Numbered from the stretch's first letter, positions 31,440 through 43,140 are shown. The stretch: 64,000 bases of DNA from Trichobilharzia regenti (GCA_944472135.2 OX235263.1:26837379-26901378); one strand, 5' to 3'. Program-made: numbers and translations. Notes: generated from the letters alone by a model not told the origin.

Positions 31440-32785
31440 TCTTATGTGCTACAATGTGTTTGAACTCTTCTAAACAATGTCTGCACACAGTTTCTTTTGT
31501 GAGTAATTGGATTATTTCTAGTATAGTTGAGTATTTGATCTGTATGCGTTGATTTTCTATATACTTGTGTTTCTAAATTTCCGGTGTTGGTTCTCCTGAT
31601 TAAGACATCCAAAAATGGGATTTTGTTATCTAATTCTTCTTCTCTTGTGAATTTGATGTCTTCAAATATGTTGTTATTTGGATATGTGGATACATATCAG
31701 TTTACAAATTTATGTGTATATGCTAAATCACTTCTCTTAATTATTACAAATGTATTATCAACGTAACGTACCCAGATTTTCGGTTTGATTATAGGTAGAG
31801 CCATTAATTCTAATTGTAAGCGCAATATCGCTTGAAATTAAGTCACGCGTAGATAAAGGCTATCCCGGTCCAGAACAAACAAGAAGCCGGTCACTGTTTC
31901 TACGGTACTATTAATAAACAAATCAATAATTATATATACAACAAACCTTAACGGTTTCAAGAGTACAAAGCACAACGCCTAACAGAAAGCAAGGTACCGC
32001 TATCAGAGCGGAATAACGTTAAAGCCAAAATTGCGAACTAGCCGGAACCAGACACGACCGTTCAGATAAGCAGTCAGTAGAAGAATGAACCCAAGTAAGG
32101 CATGGCGTAAAACAGAGAGCGTTTAAGAGAGATAGACCGAGCATAGGCACAAAGATAGAATCTAATTGGCTACTTAACCAGGTAGGAAAATACAGATGAA
32201 AATCAATAAATAAGATAAAATCGACAGAATAGTACAAAGTTAGACATGGGTCAGCAAAAAATAACAGTTCACAAAATACTCTGTTTGGACCATGAGTGCA
32301 ACTGTCTGACTAAACGGATCGAGGTAAAACACATACACACAGTTCATCAAACAAGCAGGGATAGACACGTTAGGCATGGATGATTGAGTTCCAACAACAC
32401 TAGGCTGATCCGGGACAGGTTGACTTGATTCAAGGATGGGAATAAAATTGATCTTACACTAATCTTTGCATAACGGCTTCAGCTATTAATCCTGATATGG
32501 GCGATGCCATTGGTGTTCTCTTTATTTGCTCATATATTTGAGTATTGAATTGGAAGTATGTTGTAAGACCTTATTTTATATAGTTCTATCCAAGTTGAAC
32601 ACTGCGTTTTTATGTTTTCGTCACTATAGAGTAATTTTTGCATAGTTTCTGTTGCTAGTTTTGGAATAATTGAAGTGTATAATGCTGTGACATCAAAGGA
32701 CACCATTATTTCATTGTCTTCTACCTGAATGTTTGTTGATTTCAAATGTTTCAGGCATGAAACTACCAACTTACTGAGAAAGAGA
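31440..32785 (-). pseudogene. PLE reverse transcriptase, split by LTR
   Basis: Segments 32785-32464 and 31809-31440 form one PLE reverse transcriptase. The catalytic pair reads YVDN instead of YVDD, and a TGA follows KFVN near 31698. Upstream of the first segment the reading stops near 32790, so the fingers domain is missing. Confidence 0.8.
31815..32458 (+). mobile_element. solo LTR of a second family, 5-bp TSD
   Basis: 644 bp with 6-bp terminal inverted repeats TGTAAG/CTTACA, flanked by CTAAT at 31810-31814 and 32459-32463. AATAAA lies 18 bp before the right end, which favours plus orientation. Unrelated to the 319-bp LTR family. Its internal region is absent from the window. Confidence 0.85.
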
Positions 32786-32790
32786 AATTA

Positions 32791-33104
32791 AACCGCCGTT
32801 TCTACTCTTTCTTTCATTAACAAGTTGATGTTAATATTTCCCCATAAATTTGAGTTTTGTATTCATAATCTTATTGAATAATATTATCAATGTAAATGCC
32901 ATGTTAGTTATTTCTCCTTATACTATACAATATAAAGAAAATTAGATACAATATTGTATTACATGCTGTAAATTCTACATTGTGTCAAACGTACTGTTTA
33001 CACATGACTTTGAATTAGGTCTCTGATGATGCTGTATGGAACCAGAAGTAATAATGTGTTTCAGAATTGAGCTGTTGACTCTTCTGGGTCCTCAGTTTTT
33101 AAAT
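32791..33104. other. unassigned sequence
   Basis: AT-rich; nothing recognised. Confidence 0.4.
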
Positions 33105-35106
33105 AATAATAATTTTTGCTTTATTCCAAAAACAGTACTAATGATACAGCAAGGAATTTTCATCATTCAGTACAATATTTCATCTAATTTACTCAAAAAC
33201 CACAAGAAAAATTAAAAATAAACATTATATAATAATAATAATAAAACGTTGTTATAGCAGCTACATAGTTAATTACTGTATGCAATACGGAGAGAAATAT
33301 GCATAAAGTATAAAATTATAGTAATAATAGTAACAACAACTAAAATAAAATAGCAAAGTTATAATTAAACGATAAAATGTGTGACACCATAAAATTACAG
33401 AAAGATGAACAATGAAAGGGTCTATTCACTTTGCTAATTGCTTAGTAACTTATATGTTTCACGTCTAACAGGGTCTTCATCACAAAAAATGCGGGCTAAA
33501 TACGGTTTTGTAGAATTTCTGTACTTAGTGGTACGAGCATATAACCGTTTATATTGACTTCTCGTCCTACCTGATGAAATACAAGGAGATAGTTGTGAAT
33601 AAAGGGGATGCAGGGGGTCCGACAGTACGGCCTTTGCCTATTTCGTACAGGAATTTATGTGTCTCTCGACTATAATATTGACAAGCTCACACAGTGGCAA
33701 ACCACAAGCCCTACTCACAACAATTAATACTCTTCGTAATATGATATAGTCATTTTCGAGAAGCCCAGGAAAGATTAATGGAGAGCAACAGAGTACAATA
33801 GGTAAAATACAGGAGTTTAAATATTGCAAAACTAAAGGTTGGCTGATACCTGATTGTCTTAACTTTTTAATATAGAAGGTGAGACGAAACATTTTCTTAG
33901 AGATAGATAAGATGTGGGATGTGGAATGACCATGAAAGGTCAGAGGAAAGAACTAATCCAAGGTATCCAATGCTTGACTTGGTTTCAATTTCCGTGCCAT
34001 CTATACTACAGGCGGGCATCATGGGAACTAACTAGTTCATGTATGTCACGTCGATGCTTGAAAGTAAGTGTTTCTTCTGATTTCACAGCCCAAAGAGGTA
34101 AAAGGAAAAAAGTTGTGAATGAAGAGGATGTTCAGTATCAGACAAGAGGACTTTATCTAACTGCTTGTAAAAGAACTGAAATACCTGCATCAACAAAAAT
34201 TTTAGTTACTTGAGTCTAACGCATACAACTAACTCAGCTTCCAGCCTTCAATGTACTACGTGATACAACATAATCATTTTGAGAATTCCAGGGAAGAATA
34301 AAAAGGAACTATAAAAAAGAATGGGTGGAATGCATAAATTAATAATTTGCGAGGGAAAAGTTTGAATCATACATGCAGAAAGTCCCAACCTTTCTTATGT
34401 AATAAGTGAAACGAAAACTTTGTTTAGAAAGAGGTCAACAAGACATGAGACAACAAGCAGAGATTGGAAGAGGAACTGATGCCAATATAGGCGATAATCG
34501 ATTTACTCTCTGTCATAGCTCCGTCGATATTACAAGAATCATAGCAGTGAATCAGTCTACGAAAGACTTTTCACCTCTGAAGCTAAAATCAACAATGTAA
34601 CATTTAGATGGATTCATTTTATGACCATTTGATTGAGACAATTTGTTAACTTCTGAAAAGAATCTATTCATCATATCAGAACAATCCCGTCTAGAAACTA
34701 CTGGGACAGAAATTGACAGATCACTAGCATATTTAATAAAATTGCCTTTAGAAGATAATTAATATGGTAGGTTGTGCGAAAGCAGAGAAAAAAGAAGTGA
34801 AGACATAACAGCTTCCTCAAGCAAGGAAGTGAAATCCTCCCTACTTAGAACAGTATGTTATTTCCTACCTAAAAAATAGGCGGACCAGCACCTTGTCACC
34901 CAGGACTCAATAGGTGATGAAGTCAACTTGCTTAGGGACCTTGGAAGAGAATCATAAGCAGCAGTATAGTCTAAAAAGGAAGCTCGAACAAACTTAACAC
35001 CTTTATCCAGACTCGAAACAATAATATGAAGGAGTGCAATGACCGCATCTAAAGTACTTTCATAAGAGCAGAAGGCAAGACATGGAAGCCAAGGTATATT
35101 TTTCAT
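33105..35106 (-). pseudogene. two fused CR1/Rex1-like LINE copies
   Basis: Copy 1 (33105-34075) runs from the (ATT)n tail through the C-terminus: LTFYIKKLRQSGISQPL, FLNSCILPIV-like block and VERHINSCTK. At 34075 it switches to copy 2 (to 35106), which starts again at the C-terminal block (SDTEHPLHS) and extends upstream to TLDAVIALLHIIVSSLDKG and ASFLDYTAAYDSLPR. Both are full of frameshifts. Copy 1 is the closest relative of the LINE at 9990-11957. Confidence 0.8.
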
Positions 35107-35229
35107 TTATCAAACCACAGTCTATAACACATACAGTTTATATTCGTTAACCAATCACTGAGTGTGTGATTTTGGTTAAAATTGAACAACATAAAATAGA
35201 ATGTTCAAACGGATATATCGTATTTTATT

Positions 35230-35890
35230 GCTAATGCCGTATTGAACAGCGGGAATATGTGGGAATCGTATTCTGTTGGAACACATTGTCTGTATCACAC
35301 CACCACGCTTCTACTACATTCATAAGTAAATTTTTTAAAGGAGGTTGAGAAGAAGAAAGACCACTTTCTTCATAGTTTTCAACAATATAGGCGCAATGTT
35401 GATTGACTGAAACGTCAAACCTGACCCAGAAGATGATGATTTCAGTGCTGGCACAATCTTTATTTCCATCCAAGAATTCTTGATAATGTGGTATACACTG
35501 AGAACGCCAGGAGGAAGATAATGATAAGCATGGATGTCATCCGTGCTTTGAACTGATAAGGTCATATCCATTACGGTCTCGATGATTAGTTTTCTGACTG
35601 CTATTGGTGTGAGAGATGACCATCCAGCGGCCACTTTTAAAGGATACCAGGGAGGAGATGGTGTCAGAAGAGAAGAAATGCCCGTGAATCAGCCACAAAA
35701 GACTTCAGATAATAAAGTGAACTGGCTATGTAATGATGAATCCATATGTTTCACAAGGTGCTCAAGAGAATAGCAAATGCCTCCCGTTATTGTCCCATCA
35801 GCCCTTTTTGACATTAGACCATCCAAATCCACACTGAGCCACGATGTTCTTCTTTAGAGTTGGGTTAACTTTGAAGAAGAGGGACAGATT
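35230..35890 (-). pseudogene. broken gene remnant, unrecognised
   Basis: Minus-strand frames chain into about 215 codons: NIVAQCGFGWSNVKKG, GICYSLEHLVKHMDSSLHSQ, WSSLTPIAVRKLIIETVMDM, HAYHYLPPGVLSVYHIIKNS and, after a frame change near 35440, VRFDVSVNQHCAYIVENYEE to FQQNTIPTYSRCSI. Two stops and at least two frame changes, no intron signals needed. It matches no transposon family seen here, so a processed or decayed host-gene copy is likely. Function not recognised. Confidence 0.4.
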
Positions 35891-36182
35891 GAATCAATTT
35901 AATTTTTGGATGTTTTATTGACGAAGTGAGTAGATGTGACAATGGATAGCAAAATAAACAAGAAAACTTTGTCGATTGGGTGGTCTGAGTTGCCCTTTAC
36001 AATCCAATAATGTTTATTTCATTGTTCAGAAATTCTGTCATTTTTCATATCAGATAAGGATGTTTCTTTATGTTAGCGGAAAATTTATCAATGAAGTAAA
36101 TTATTTCGAATATTACCGGTTTGTTAAGATCAGTGGATTTATATACGGTTCAAGAAAGATGCATAAGTTATAATATTGGAAA

Positions 36183-36660
36183 GAACAAGAAGTTCAGCAA
36201 AGATATCTTTTCAGCGATTTCATTCTCAAACGCTGCACAGCCGCATTTATATACATTAGTTTACATGGATACAATTATCATTTAATCAATTCCACACAGT
36301 AACGAAGGAGATAATAATTTTCAAGTTGATATGAAAGTTTGGAGGCACGGATATAGATTACAAAGGGCTAAGAGACAAGATTGCATAGGATTAGAAAACA
36401 GTAACAACATATGCAAAATTAATATTTGATAACTGGAGAAATAATTTTAAGGGCGAATAAAAGGTGACAATTATTTTCAACTTGATATGAATTACAAAAG
36501 GCTTAGAAACAACAAGTTACACAGGATTAGAATATAATTGTAAAATGGTTATTCTAAACGGGTTACAAGTGTGATCAGGAGGAGCGTGGAAACAAACTTA
36601 AAATAACTGATTTTATAATTGAAAAAAAAAACACGATGGATAACTTTGAAAGCCTTATTA
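36183..36660 (-). repeat. inverted PLE 3' flank upstream of a PLE
   Basis: Reverse complement of 26630-27200 including the hairpin motif (36188-36258). It sits immediately before the plus-strand PLE at 36720, a head-joined inverted arrangement. Confidence 0.75.
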
Positions 36661-36719
36661 ACATGAATTTTGTGTTCTGTATGCATGCCCTAGCTAGATG
36701 GTTAGTAAATATTCTCTAA

Positions 36720-38072
36720 CCTTTGCACGAGAAGATAGTGAAATATAGCTTCAAAGATGTATTTGAATTCTTAGACAAAATAAAAGATATTAACATCAAG
36801 GACAAAACCATGATATCTCTGGACATAACATCATTATTCACAAATGTACCTTTAATAGAAACAGTTAATTACATAGGTGAACAAGTGGACAAGCTGTCGA
36901 TAAACATTGGCTTACATTCTGAGGTCCTAAAAGAATTGATATTAAGATGTACCATGAATGTAAATTACAAATTCAACGGCATGCTTTACAGATAGGTGGA
37001 CGGGGTGGCGATGGGCTCCCCATTGGGTTCCATTCTGGCTGATTTATTTCTAAGTAAGCTAGAAAATGGACCTCTGAACAACCTTATCAGTAAGTTCTCA
37101 TTTTATTACCGATATACGGATGATACCTTTATTCTTTGTGATAATGGTCTGATAAGAGTACAATAATTACTCAATTCAATGAAGTACATTTGGCTATGAA
37201 ATTCAGATGCGAAGAGGAATCCCAAGACAGAATTGCCTTCCTGGATGTCCCACTTACAAGAAAACCAGATGGTAGCATAAAAAGAAATCTGCATAGGAAA
37301 AGCACTTGGACAGGACAATATACACATTTTCACAGCTTCGTTCCTATCAAGTATAAAAGAAATTTAGTGAAGACCATCGGCCACAGAGTTAGAGCTATAT
37401 GCTCAGAAGAAGTAATTGAATATGAATTAAGTACTGTATATGATACTTTGATCGAAAATGACCATCCCGAAAAATTTATCAAGAAACATTTGACAAAGAA
37501 AACGGAAAAGGACTACTCACTATCTGTAAAAAAAGAAGCCTCTTTATATACGACTATAATTCATGGGCGATATACCAAGCGAGATAGTTGCGAAGAAATT
37601 AAGAAAATCAGTTCAAAGAACTTTAAATGCTGGCAAACTACACGTCTTATTCTCTACACGACCGGTGGTGATTCCTCGACTGAAAGATGAAGTACCTAGA
37701 CCAGCCACTTCTAATTGTATCTACCAATTCAACTGCGCTTGTGGAGCCAGTTATATTGGCCGTTGCTCTAGGAACTTGATTTTTCGTGATCGAGAACATC
37801 TCCCAGCATGGCTAAGTAAAGGTGTAGTGAAAACTATTAACAGCTTGATATTGGAACATCTGGTGCACACAGGACACAAAGCCAGCGTAGATGAATCCTT
37901 CTCTGCATTATACCGGGTGCCAAATAAATTACCAAAAACATCGAAGCACTGCAGGCTCCAAACAGCAGAGGCTATTGTGATTCGCCTCAAACAACCAGCG
38001 CTCTGTGTTCAAAAGAAGCAAGTCCAGCCCGTACTGTTGCCCTGGCCTTTAGTAGAAACTATAAACTCATGA
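36720..38072 (+). pseudogene. PLE reverse transcriptase and GIY-YIG endonuclease
   Basis: Reverse transcriptase: TMISLDITSLFTNVPL with the first catalytic Asp, ELILRCTMNVNYKFNGMLYR, a TAG, VDGVAMGSPLGSILADLFL, FSFYYRYTDDTFIL (YTDD catalytic pair present) and, after a frame change near 37160, IAFLDVPLTRKPDG. Linker 37340-37690. After a shift near 37600 the endonuclease follows: TSNCIYQFNCACGASYIGRC, REHLPAWLSKG, ILEHLVHTGHKAS, ALYRVPNKLPK, CVQKKQVQPVLLPWP. Domain order is complete but three lesions break it. Confidence 0.9.
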
Positions 38073-38290
38073 ATTTGTAATATTATCCTTCCGAATTCGT
38101 CTGACATTCAGTTTATTTTATGTTGATGCGATTCAGTTGTAATCTATCAATATTATTGATTTGATGTTATTTAAACAACATTAATCTCGTTCGTAACACT
38201 TATTCATTCATTCACTATAATGTATGTATAAATGTAGAGCCTGATGATGAATTTATGGAAAACAGTACTCTTTGTTCAGTATCCATTCTT
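38073..38290 (+). repeat. PLE 3' flank and hairpin motif
   Basis: Short 3' flank ending in the conserved end motif at 38232-38285 (CTGATGATGAATTTATGGAA, CTCTTTGTTCAG). Confidence 0.55.
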
Positions 38291-38589
38291 TTGAATAGAC
38301 TTTGTTTAGTTCTTGCTTAAGAGGGAAGGATAGTGTTTGGAAACTTGACAACGAACACGCATAATTTTACGCCCTATGTAACTGACTGTGAAGGGTCAGT
38401 CAAACTGATAGATGCACATAGGAGAGGAAAAATTAGGCAGTTTATCTTTATCAACCAAAGGTAAATTAAGGGTGGTCGTGAATAGACTGAGAACTCCAAT
38501 AGTACTAAGTGCCGTTTTTCGTACATTCCCTGAGCATTGTGTTATTATCAGAGAATAACTGAAGTTATAAGAACAAGACCTTTTTCATA

Positions 38590-39480
38590 ACTGTTGGTAC
38601 TCTGGCTTTCTTTGGCTTTAGAATTATAGCCTTGTCAGTGAATTTCTCTGGTTAGCCACTTTCCCTCAGTCATTGTTGAATAGTATTGAGTTCTTTATTA
38701 AGACATTCATTAGAGCAGATTCTGCTTGTTTTAAGGACCAAACTCTATGAGACTGTTTTTATTTTCGAAAGGTGTGATAAGTACACTGTCCAGCTGATGT
38801 AGGTTTTCTTTATACACTCCTTTTTGTTGTATTGTCCTCGTTTCTAGTTATAATGACATCTAGGAATGATACTGTAACATTTCCTTCTTGTTCGATGGAA
38901 AACTTTATTGCAAGATACCTATTATTATTAAATTTATCAAGGTTATTCTTCGCTTCATTCTCAGTTTATATGATCCGAAATGCATCATCCATGTAATGAC
39001 AGTAGAAATCTAGTTCACTACTTACATCTTTCTTTCTTGTGCGTCGGTGGCACAGTGGTTAGGGCTCTCGCCAACCATGCACATGGTCCGGGGTTCGAGC
39101 TCACGCCGGCGCACACCTGATATCTATGGTCGGCCTGCAAAATTTGGGCTACCGATATCCATGCTGAAAATTCCATACTTGTACCAAAAATACAGTGTGG
39201 AATCAAGCTGTAAATCGAAAATCGAAAAATAAAAAATTCTAAGGTTCATCCCCTAGTTCTGTAAGGATAATGTCAAATCGGACGCGTTCTAGCAGTGACC
39301 TCATAAATACACCATCAACTTTTCCGTAGAATTCCGTGTTAAATAAAAAGACATGAACATTTATTGTGCATCTCAAAAGAAGTTCTTGCATATGAGATTT
39401 AGGAATACCAACATCTGTGTTCCATTTCATCAGTCCTTGCCATAAAATGTCTCCTTCTACCATCAGAGGTATAGTACTAT
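38590..39480 (-). pseudogene. PLE reverse transcriptase fragment with SINE inside
   Basis: Minus strand: WNTDVGIPKSHMQELLLRCT and KVDGVFMRSLL (39239-39463), then the SINE at 39039-39236, then FYCHYMDDAFRII (about 39000-38960, YMDD pair intact) and VSFLDVIITRNEDNTTK. Related to the copy at 36720 but a distinct sublineage (YMDDA instead of YTDDT). Confidence 0.75.
39039..39236 (+). mobile_element. tRNA-derived SINE, LINE-like tail
   Basis: Best copy of its family: GTGCGTCGGTGGCACAGTGG, box B GGGGTTCGAGCTC, body ggtcggcctgcaaaatttgg, tail at 39163-39211 matching the LINE tail in 44 of 49 bases, then A-rich. Inserted in the PLE fragment at 38590-39480. The frames at 39018-39232 are spurious. Confidence 0.88.
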
Positions 39481-39524
39481 TTTAAAAAACACCATTATTG
39501 TTAATGATGATTATTCAAGATTAC

Positions 39525-39561
<37 letters not shown>

Positions 39562-39574
39562 ATATATTTATATA
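39525..39574. repeat. (TA)n microsatellite
   Basis: Alternating TA with a few TTTA interruptions. A second tract follows the SINE at 39800-39845. Confidence 0.85.
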
Positions 39575-39800
39575 TGTCGGTGACACAGCGGTAGAATGCT
39601 CACGACCAGGTATGTGATTCGCGGTGCAATCCCTGGCCGACGCACCCCTTTACTTTACTAAGCCAGTAATAAGACTGGTGAAGAGGCAAAGATGGGCATG
39701 AAGCTAGCAACCTAATTCCTTAAAATTAAACAACACTGCGACTAAAACTTCAAGTCTTTAGCTTGAAGCCCTATGTTCCACTGGGAGCGTAAAGCAATAA
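39575..39800 (+). mobile_element. tRNA-derived SINE with RTE tail
   Basis: tRNA-like head (box A GGTGACACAGCGG, box B GGTGCAATCCC), body with GCTAGCAACC, and a tail at 39764-39783 identical over 20 bases to the RTE 3' end at 42485-42504, then AATAA and a (TA)n tract. Other copies: 24005-24219 and 60935-61140. Confidence 0.82.
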
Positions 39801-39845
<45 letters not shown>

Positions 39846-39849
<4 letters not shown>

Positions 39850-40164
39850 CGGAACCTGATAACTTCAGAGTTATTCAATAACGTAGGCAAAAATCATTTC
39901 AATACCTACTGAACGTTTACAAGTCAGAATGATCTGAATTAGCTGTCTAGGCAGGCGTGAATACGTTATAAGTCACACAGCATGAAAAACATATTAGAAT
40001 AGAAAAGGCTTTTATGTCTACTGACAATAATCAGCTAGTCGGATCTGCATCCCTGAAGGGATCGATGGACACTCAGAGGCGTAACTCAGTGCTGTGGTCA
40101 GAGGCGTTACTTATGCGGCATTTAAGTTTGCAATAAACCACCAGGATCCCAGAGTATGTTACTG
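39846..40164. other. unassigned sequence
   Basis: No repeat or gene recognised before the RTE copy begins. Confidence 0.35.
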
Positions 40165-42535
40165 GCAATATTTATCAGTAGTATATAAAGCCTACTGGAC
40201 ACAAGGTCGAGGAGAGGAGCAGATGTGGGTTGAAACCACTATCTAGTACAAGGGACTTTCAAGGTGAAAATAAAAGCCTCGAGGATAGCTGGGGATAGGC
40301 CACAATGCAAGTTCAACACTCAATTACTGAAGGACACAACCAAAAAAGACAATTTCACTGCAACTGTCAGAGCAAACCAGGAAACACTACGCGACATCAT
40401 TGAATATTCATGCGTGGAAGAACATTGGAAGTCTCTGAAGGCGATTCTCAACGAAACGTGTTCAATGGTTCTAGGAAGAAAGAAGAGACAAGACAATGAA
40501 TGGCTCACAACAGTCACTTGGAGGCTAATAGAAGAGAGGAGAATGATGAAAGAGAAAATGATTCAATGCAAAGACGGGCAAGAGAAAAAGACGCTGAGCT
40601 CAACTTACACAGCCCTGAACAAAGAAGTGAAGAAGAGTGCTAGGAAGGACAAAGGACGATTCTACGACAACCTGGCCACGGAAGCTGAGAAAGGAAGCAG
40701 GCAAAAGGGACCTGAGGACACTGTATCAGATAACTAAATCTCTATCCGGGAAGCGATCAACACAAGCGAAACCTATAAAAGACAGCCAAGGGAGCCCAAT
40801 TACCAAGGAACAAAAACAGATTAAACAATGGGCGGATCACTTCAAAGGACTCTTGAACCGACCACCACCTGCAACCCGTCCAGAAATACCAACAACAGCG
40901 CGCACATAACTGCAAGTTGACACCAATCCTCCAACGAGAGCTGAAGTCTTGAATGCAACCGAGCTTCTGAAAGCTGGAAAAGCAGCTGGACCAAATGGAA
41001 TACCCCCTGAAGCACTGAAAGCGGACCCAGAGACTACAGCATACATGCTGACTCCATTATTGCAAAAGGTCTGGAAGGAGGGAAAGGTGCCTAATGACTG
41101 GAGGAAAGGTTGCCTCGTGAAACTACCAAAGAAGCGCGACTCATGCCTCACTCTGCAAGAACTGGCGAGGAGTCATGCTCCTGTCGATGCCAAGTAAAAT
41201 TCTGAGTCGCATCATCCTGGAGAGAATAAAGGATGCACTGGAGACAGAACTCCGACCAGAACAAGCTGGATTCAGGAAAGGCAAATCATGTACTGACCAA
41301 ATTGCAACTCTACGCATCATCATCACAGAACAAAGCATGGAATGGCGACCAAATCTCTACCTCAACTTTATAGACTTTGAGAAAGCCTTTGATAGCGTTG
41401 ATCGCGAAGTAATTTGGAAATTACTCGAGTACTATGGCGTGCCCCGAATATTCATCAACATTATTCAACGGCGGCACATGTCAAGTCATCCACAACGGAA
41501 AACTCAGCAAGGCGTTTGGAGTAAACACAGGAGTCAGACAAGGGTGCCTGCTATTATCACCAATGATATTCCTAATTGTGGTGCACTGACTGGATTATGC
41601 GTCAGATAGTGAGAAACGAGAAGACAGGGATATCCTGGACCGACGTGAAGAACATAGAAGACCTGGATTTCGCGTGTGGATGATTTATGTTTGATGTCAC
41701 ACAAAATCGAAGACTTACAAGGGAAACCGACCGACAAACTGGTCGAAGAAGCAGTCGGTGAAGACTGAACTCCAAGTGAACACAGACAAGACGGAGGTTA
41801 TGAAAATAACCAACCCAAGACAACAACAGCAGCAACATCCAGCGCCAATCACCATCAACGGGAGGCATTAGAAACAGGTTACTTCATTCACTTATCTAGG
41901 GAGCATTGTCTCAACTACAGGCAGTCGGAACTTATGGGGATGTCAGATTGAGAATCGGGAAGGCGAGAAACACATTCATCAACATGAAAACAATCTGGAA
42001 ATATTCATCACTCAGGTAGCATCAACAACAAAATTCAGTCGGATTTTCAATACAAACGTTAAGTCAGTTCTTCTATACGGATCAGAAACTTGGTGGGTGG
42101 GTCACAAAGAATATTTCCAACAGCCTGTTGCAGACCTTTATCAACCAACAACTGTCTTCGCTCTATACTGAAGATAAGATGGGCAGGCTGGAAAGAATCA
42201 CCAACAAGAAACTATGGGATTAAACAAAACAAGAACCAATCGCCAACCAACAAATATGCAGGAGAAAATGGAGATGGATCGCACACTCCCTGAGGAGACC
42301 GCTGGGTGACATCGCGCGTCAAGCCCTCGAGTGGAACCCGAAAGGGAAGCGGCGTGTGAGACGTCAGTGCGAGGGTGACATGGAGGAGATGGTGTGAAGA
42401 GGAGTTGAAAGAGTGTGGACTAACATGGATGCAGGTGAAAAGTACACCAGAGGGCAGACAGAAGTGGCAAGTGGAGACGTGCAGTTGAAGCCCTATGTTC
42501 CACTAGGAACCCAAGGGAGCAATAATAATATAGAT
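40165..42535 (+). pseudogene. RTE-clade LINE (SR2-like), 5'-truncated
   Basis: Begins at the end of the endonuclease (RSRRGADVG near 40205-40230). A linker frame (40264-40737: RKKRQDNEWLTTVTWRLIEE) and the reverse transcriptase follow: LLKAGKAAGPNGIPPEALK, SKILSRIILERIKDALE, LYLNFIDFEKAFDSVDREVI (first catalytic Asp), the QGCL block. The shared 4-nt insertion at 41675-41678 precedes the catalytic pair. C-terminal WRWI..SLRRPLG and the tail end at 42535. Several frameshifts. Confidence 0.88.
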
Positions 42536-42702
42536 ACAGATGTGAATATTTATGTCATCTGGCAGAATATCAAATGAAAGAGAGATGGGTTTAATAAACG
42601 ATGCTTGCGAAACAATAAGGAAAATATGAACAGAAGAAAAATAGTCATAATACGAAAGATAGAAGTAGCAGAATATTGAAGATGTGTGCAAACTGTGATT
42701 GT

Positions 42703-42705
<3 letters not shown>

Positions 42706-42751
<46 letters not shown>
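42706..42751. repeat. (TA)n microsatellite
   Basis: Pure alternating TA abutting the A-rich tail of the minus-strand SINE, probably grown from that tail. Confidence 0.85.
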
Positions 42752-42755
<4 letters not shown>

Positions 42756-42938
42756 ATTTTTGATTACAGCTTGATTCCACACCGTATTTTTGGTACAAGT
42801 ATGGGATTTTAAACATGGACATCGGTAGCACAAATTTCGCAGGCCGACCATAGATATCAGGTGTGCGTCGGCAGGGAATCGAACCTCGGACCATGTGCAT
42901 GGTCAGTGAGAGTCCTAACCACTGTGCCACCAACGCAC
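42752..42938 (-). mobile_element. tRNA-derived SINE, LINE-like tail
   Basis: Minus strand: GTGCGTTGGTGGCACAGTGG head, box B GGTTCGATTCC, ggtcggcctgcgaaatttg body, tail with AATCAAGCTGTAATCA. Same family as 39039-39236. Confidence 0.85.
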
Positions 42939-42949
42939 AGTGCATAATA

Positions 42950-43140
42950 TTTACTCTTCATGCATGAGTCTCAAGTACAACAGCCATCTTCAGTGTATCA
43001 TGTGACGCAGTGATGTTAAATCTGAAAACTAAAATAATCCCCTACGATATTTTTCTTTCATCCGGCAGAAATGCTCAACGATAGGCTGAAGACCACTCAA
43101 AGATGTCTGTGAATACATTTGGAGACTCAGAGATATAATT
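42950..43140 (+). repeat. unclassified dispersed repeat
   Basis: Partner of 28545-28740 (see there), about 80% identical by eye. Confidence 0.6.

Larger units (their letters stand above)
30655..32790 (-). mobile_element. PLE-A, reverse transcriptase plus endonuclease, with nested LTR
   Basis: Minus strand. Reverse transcriptase part 1 (32785-32464): NEIMVSFDVTALYTS with the first catalytic aspartate, then TPMASPISGLIAEAVMQRL. A 644-bp solo LTR (31815-32458) follows, then part 2 (31809-31440): IWVRYVDNTFVII, KIPFLDVLIRRTNTG; then the endonuclease and a 3' flank with hammerhead (30690-30735). It is the most complete PLE here, lacking only the N-terminus. Confidence 0.88.

Noticed and set aside
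42645..42945. Minus-strand frames with (YI)n and VAQWLGLSLTMHMVRGSIPC
   Set aside because: Translations of a (TA)n tract and of the tRNA-like SINE head; the same peptide appears at other SINE copies.
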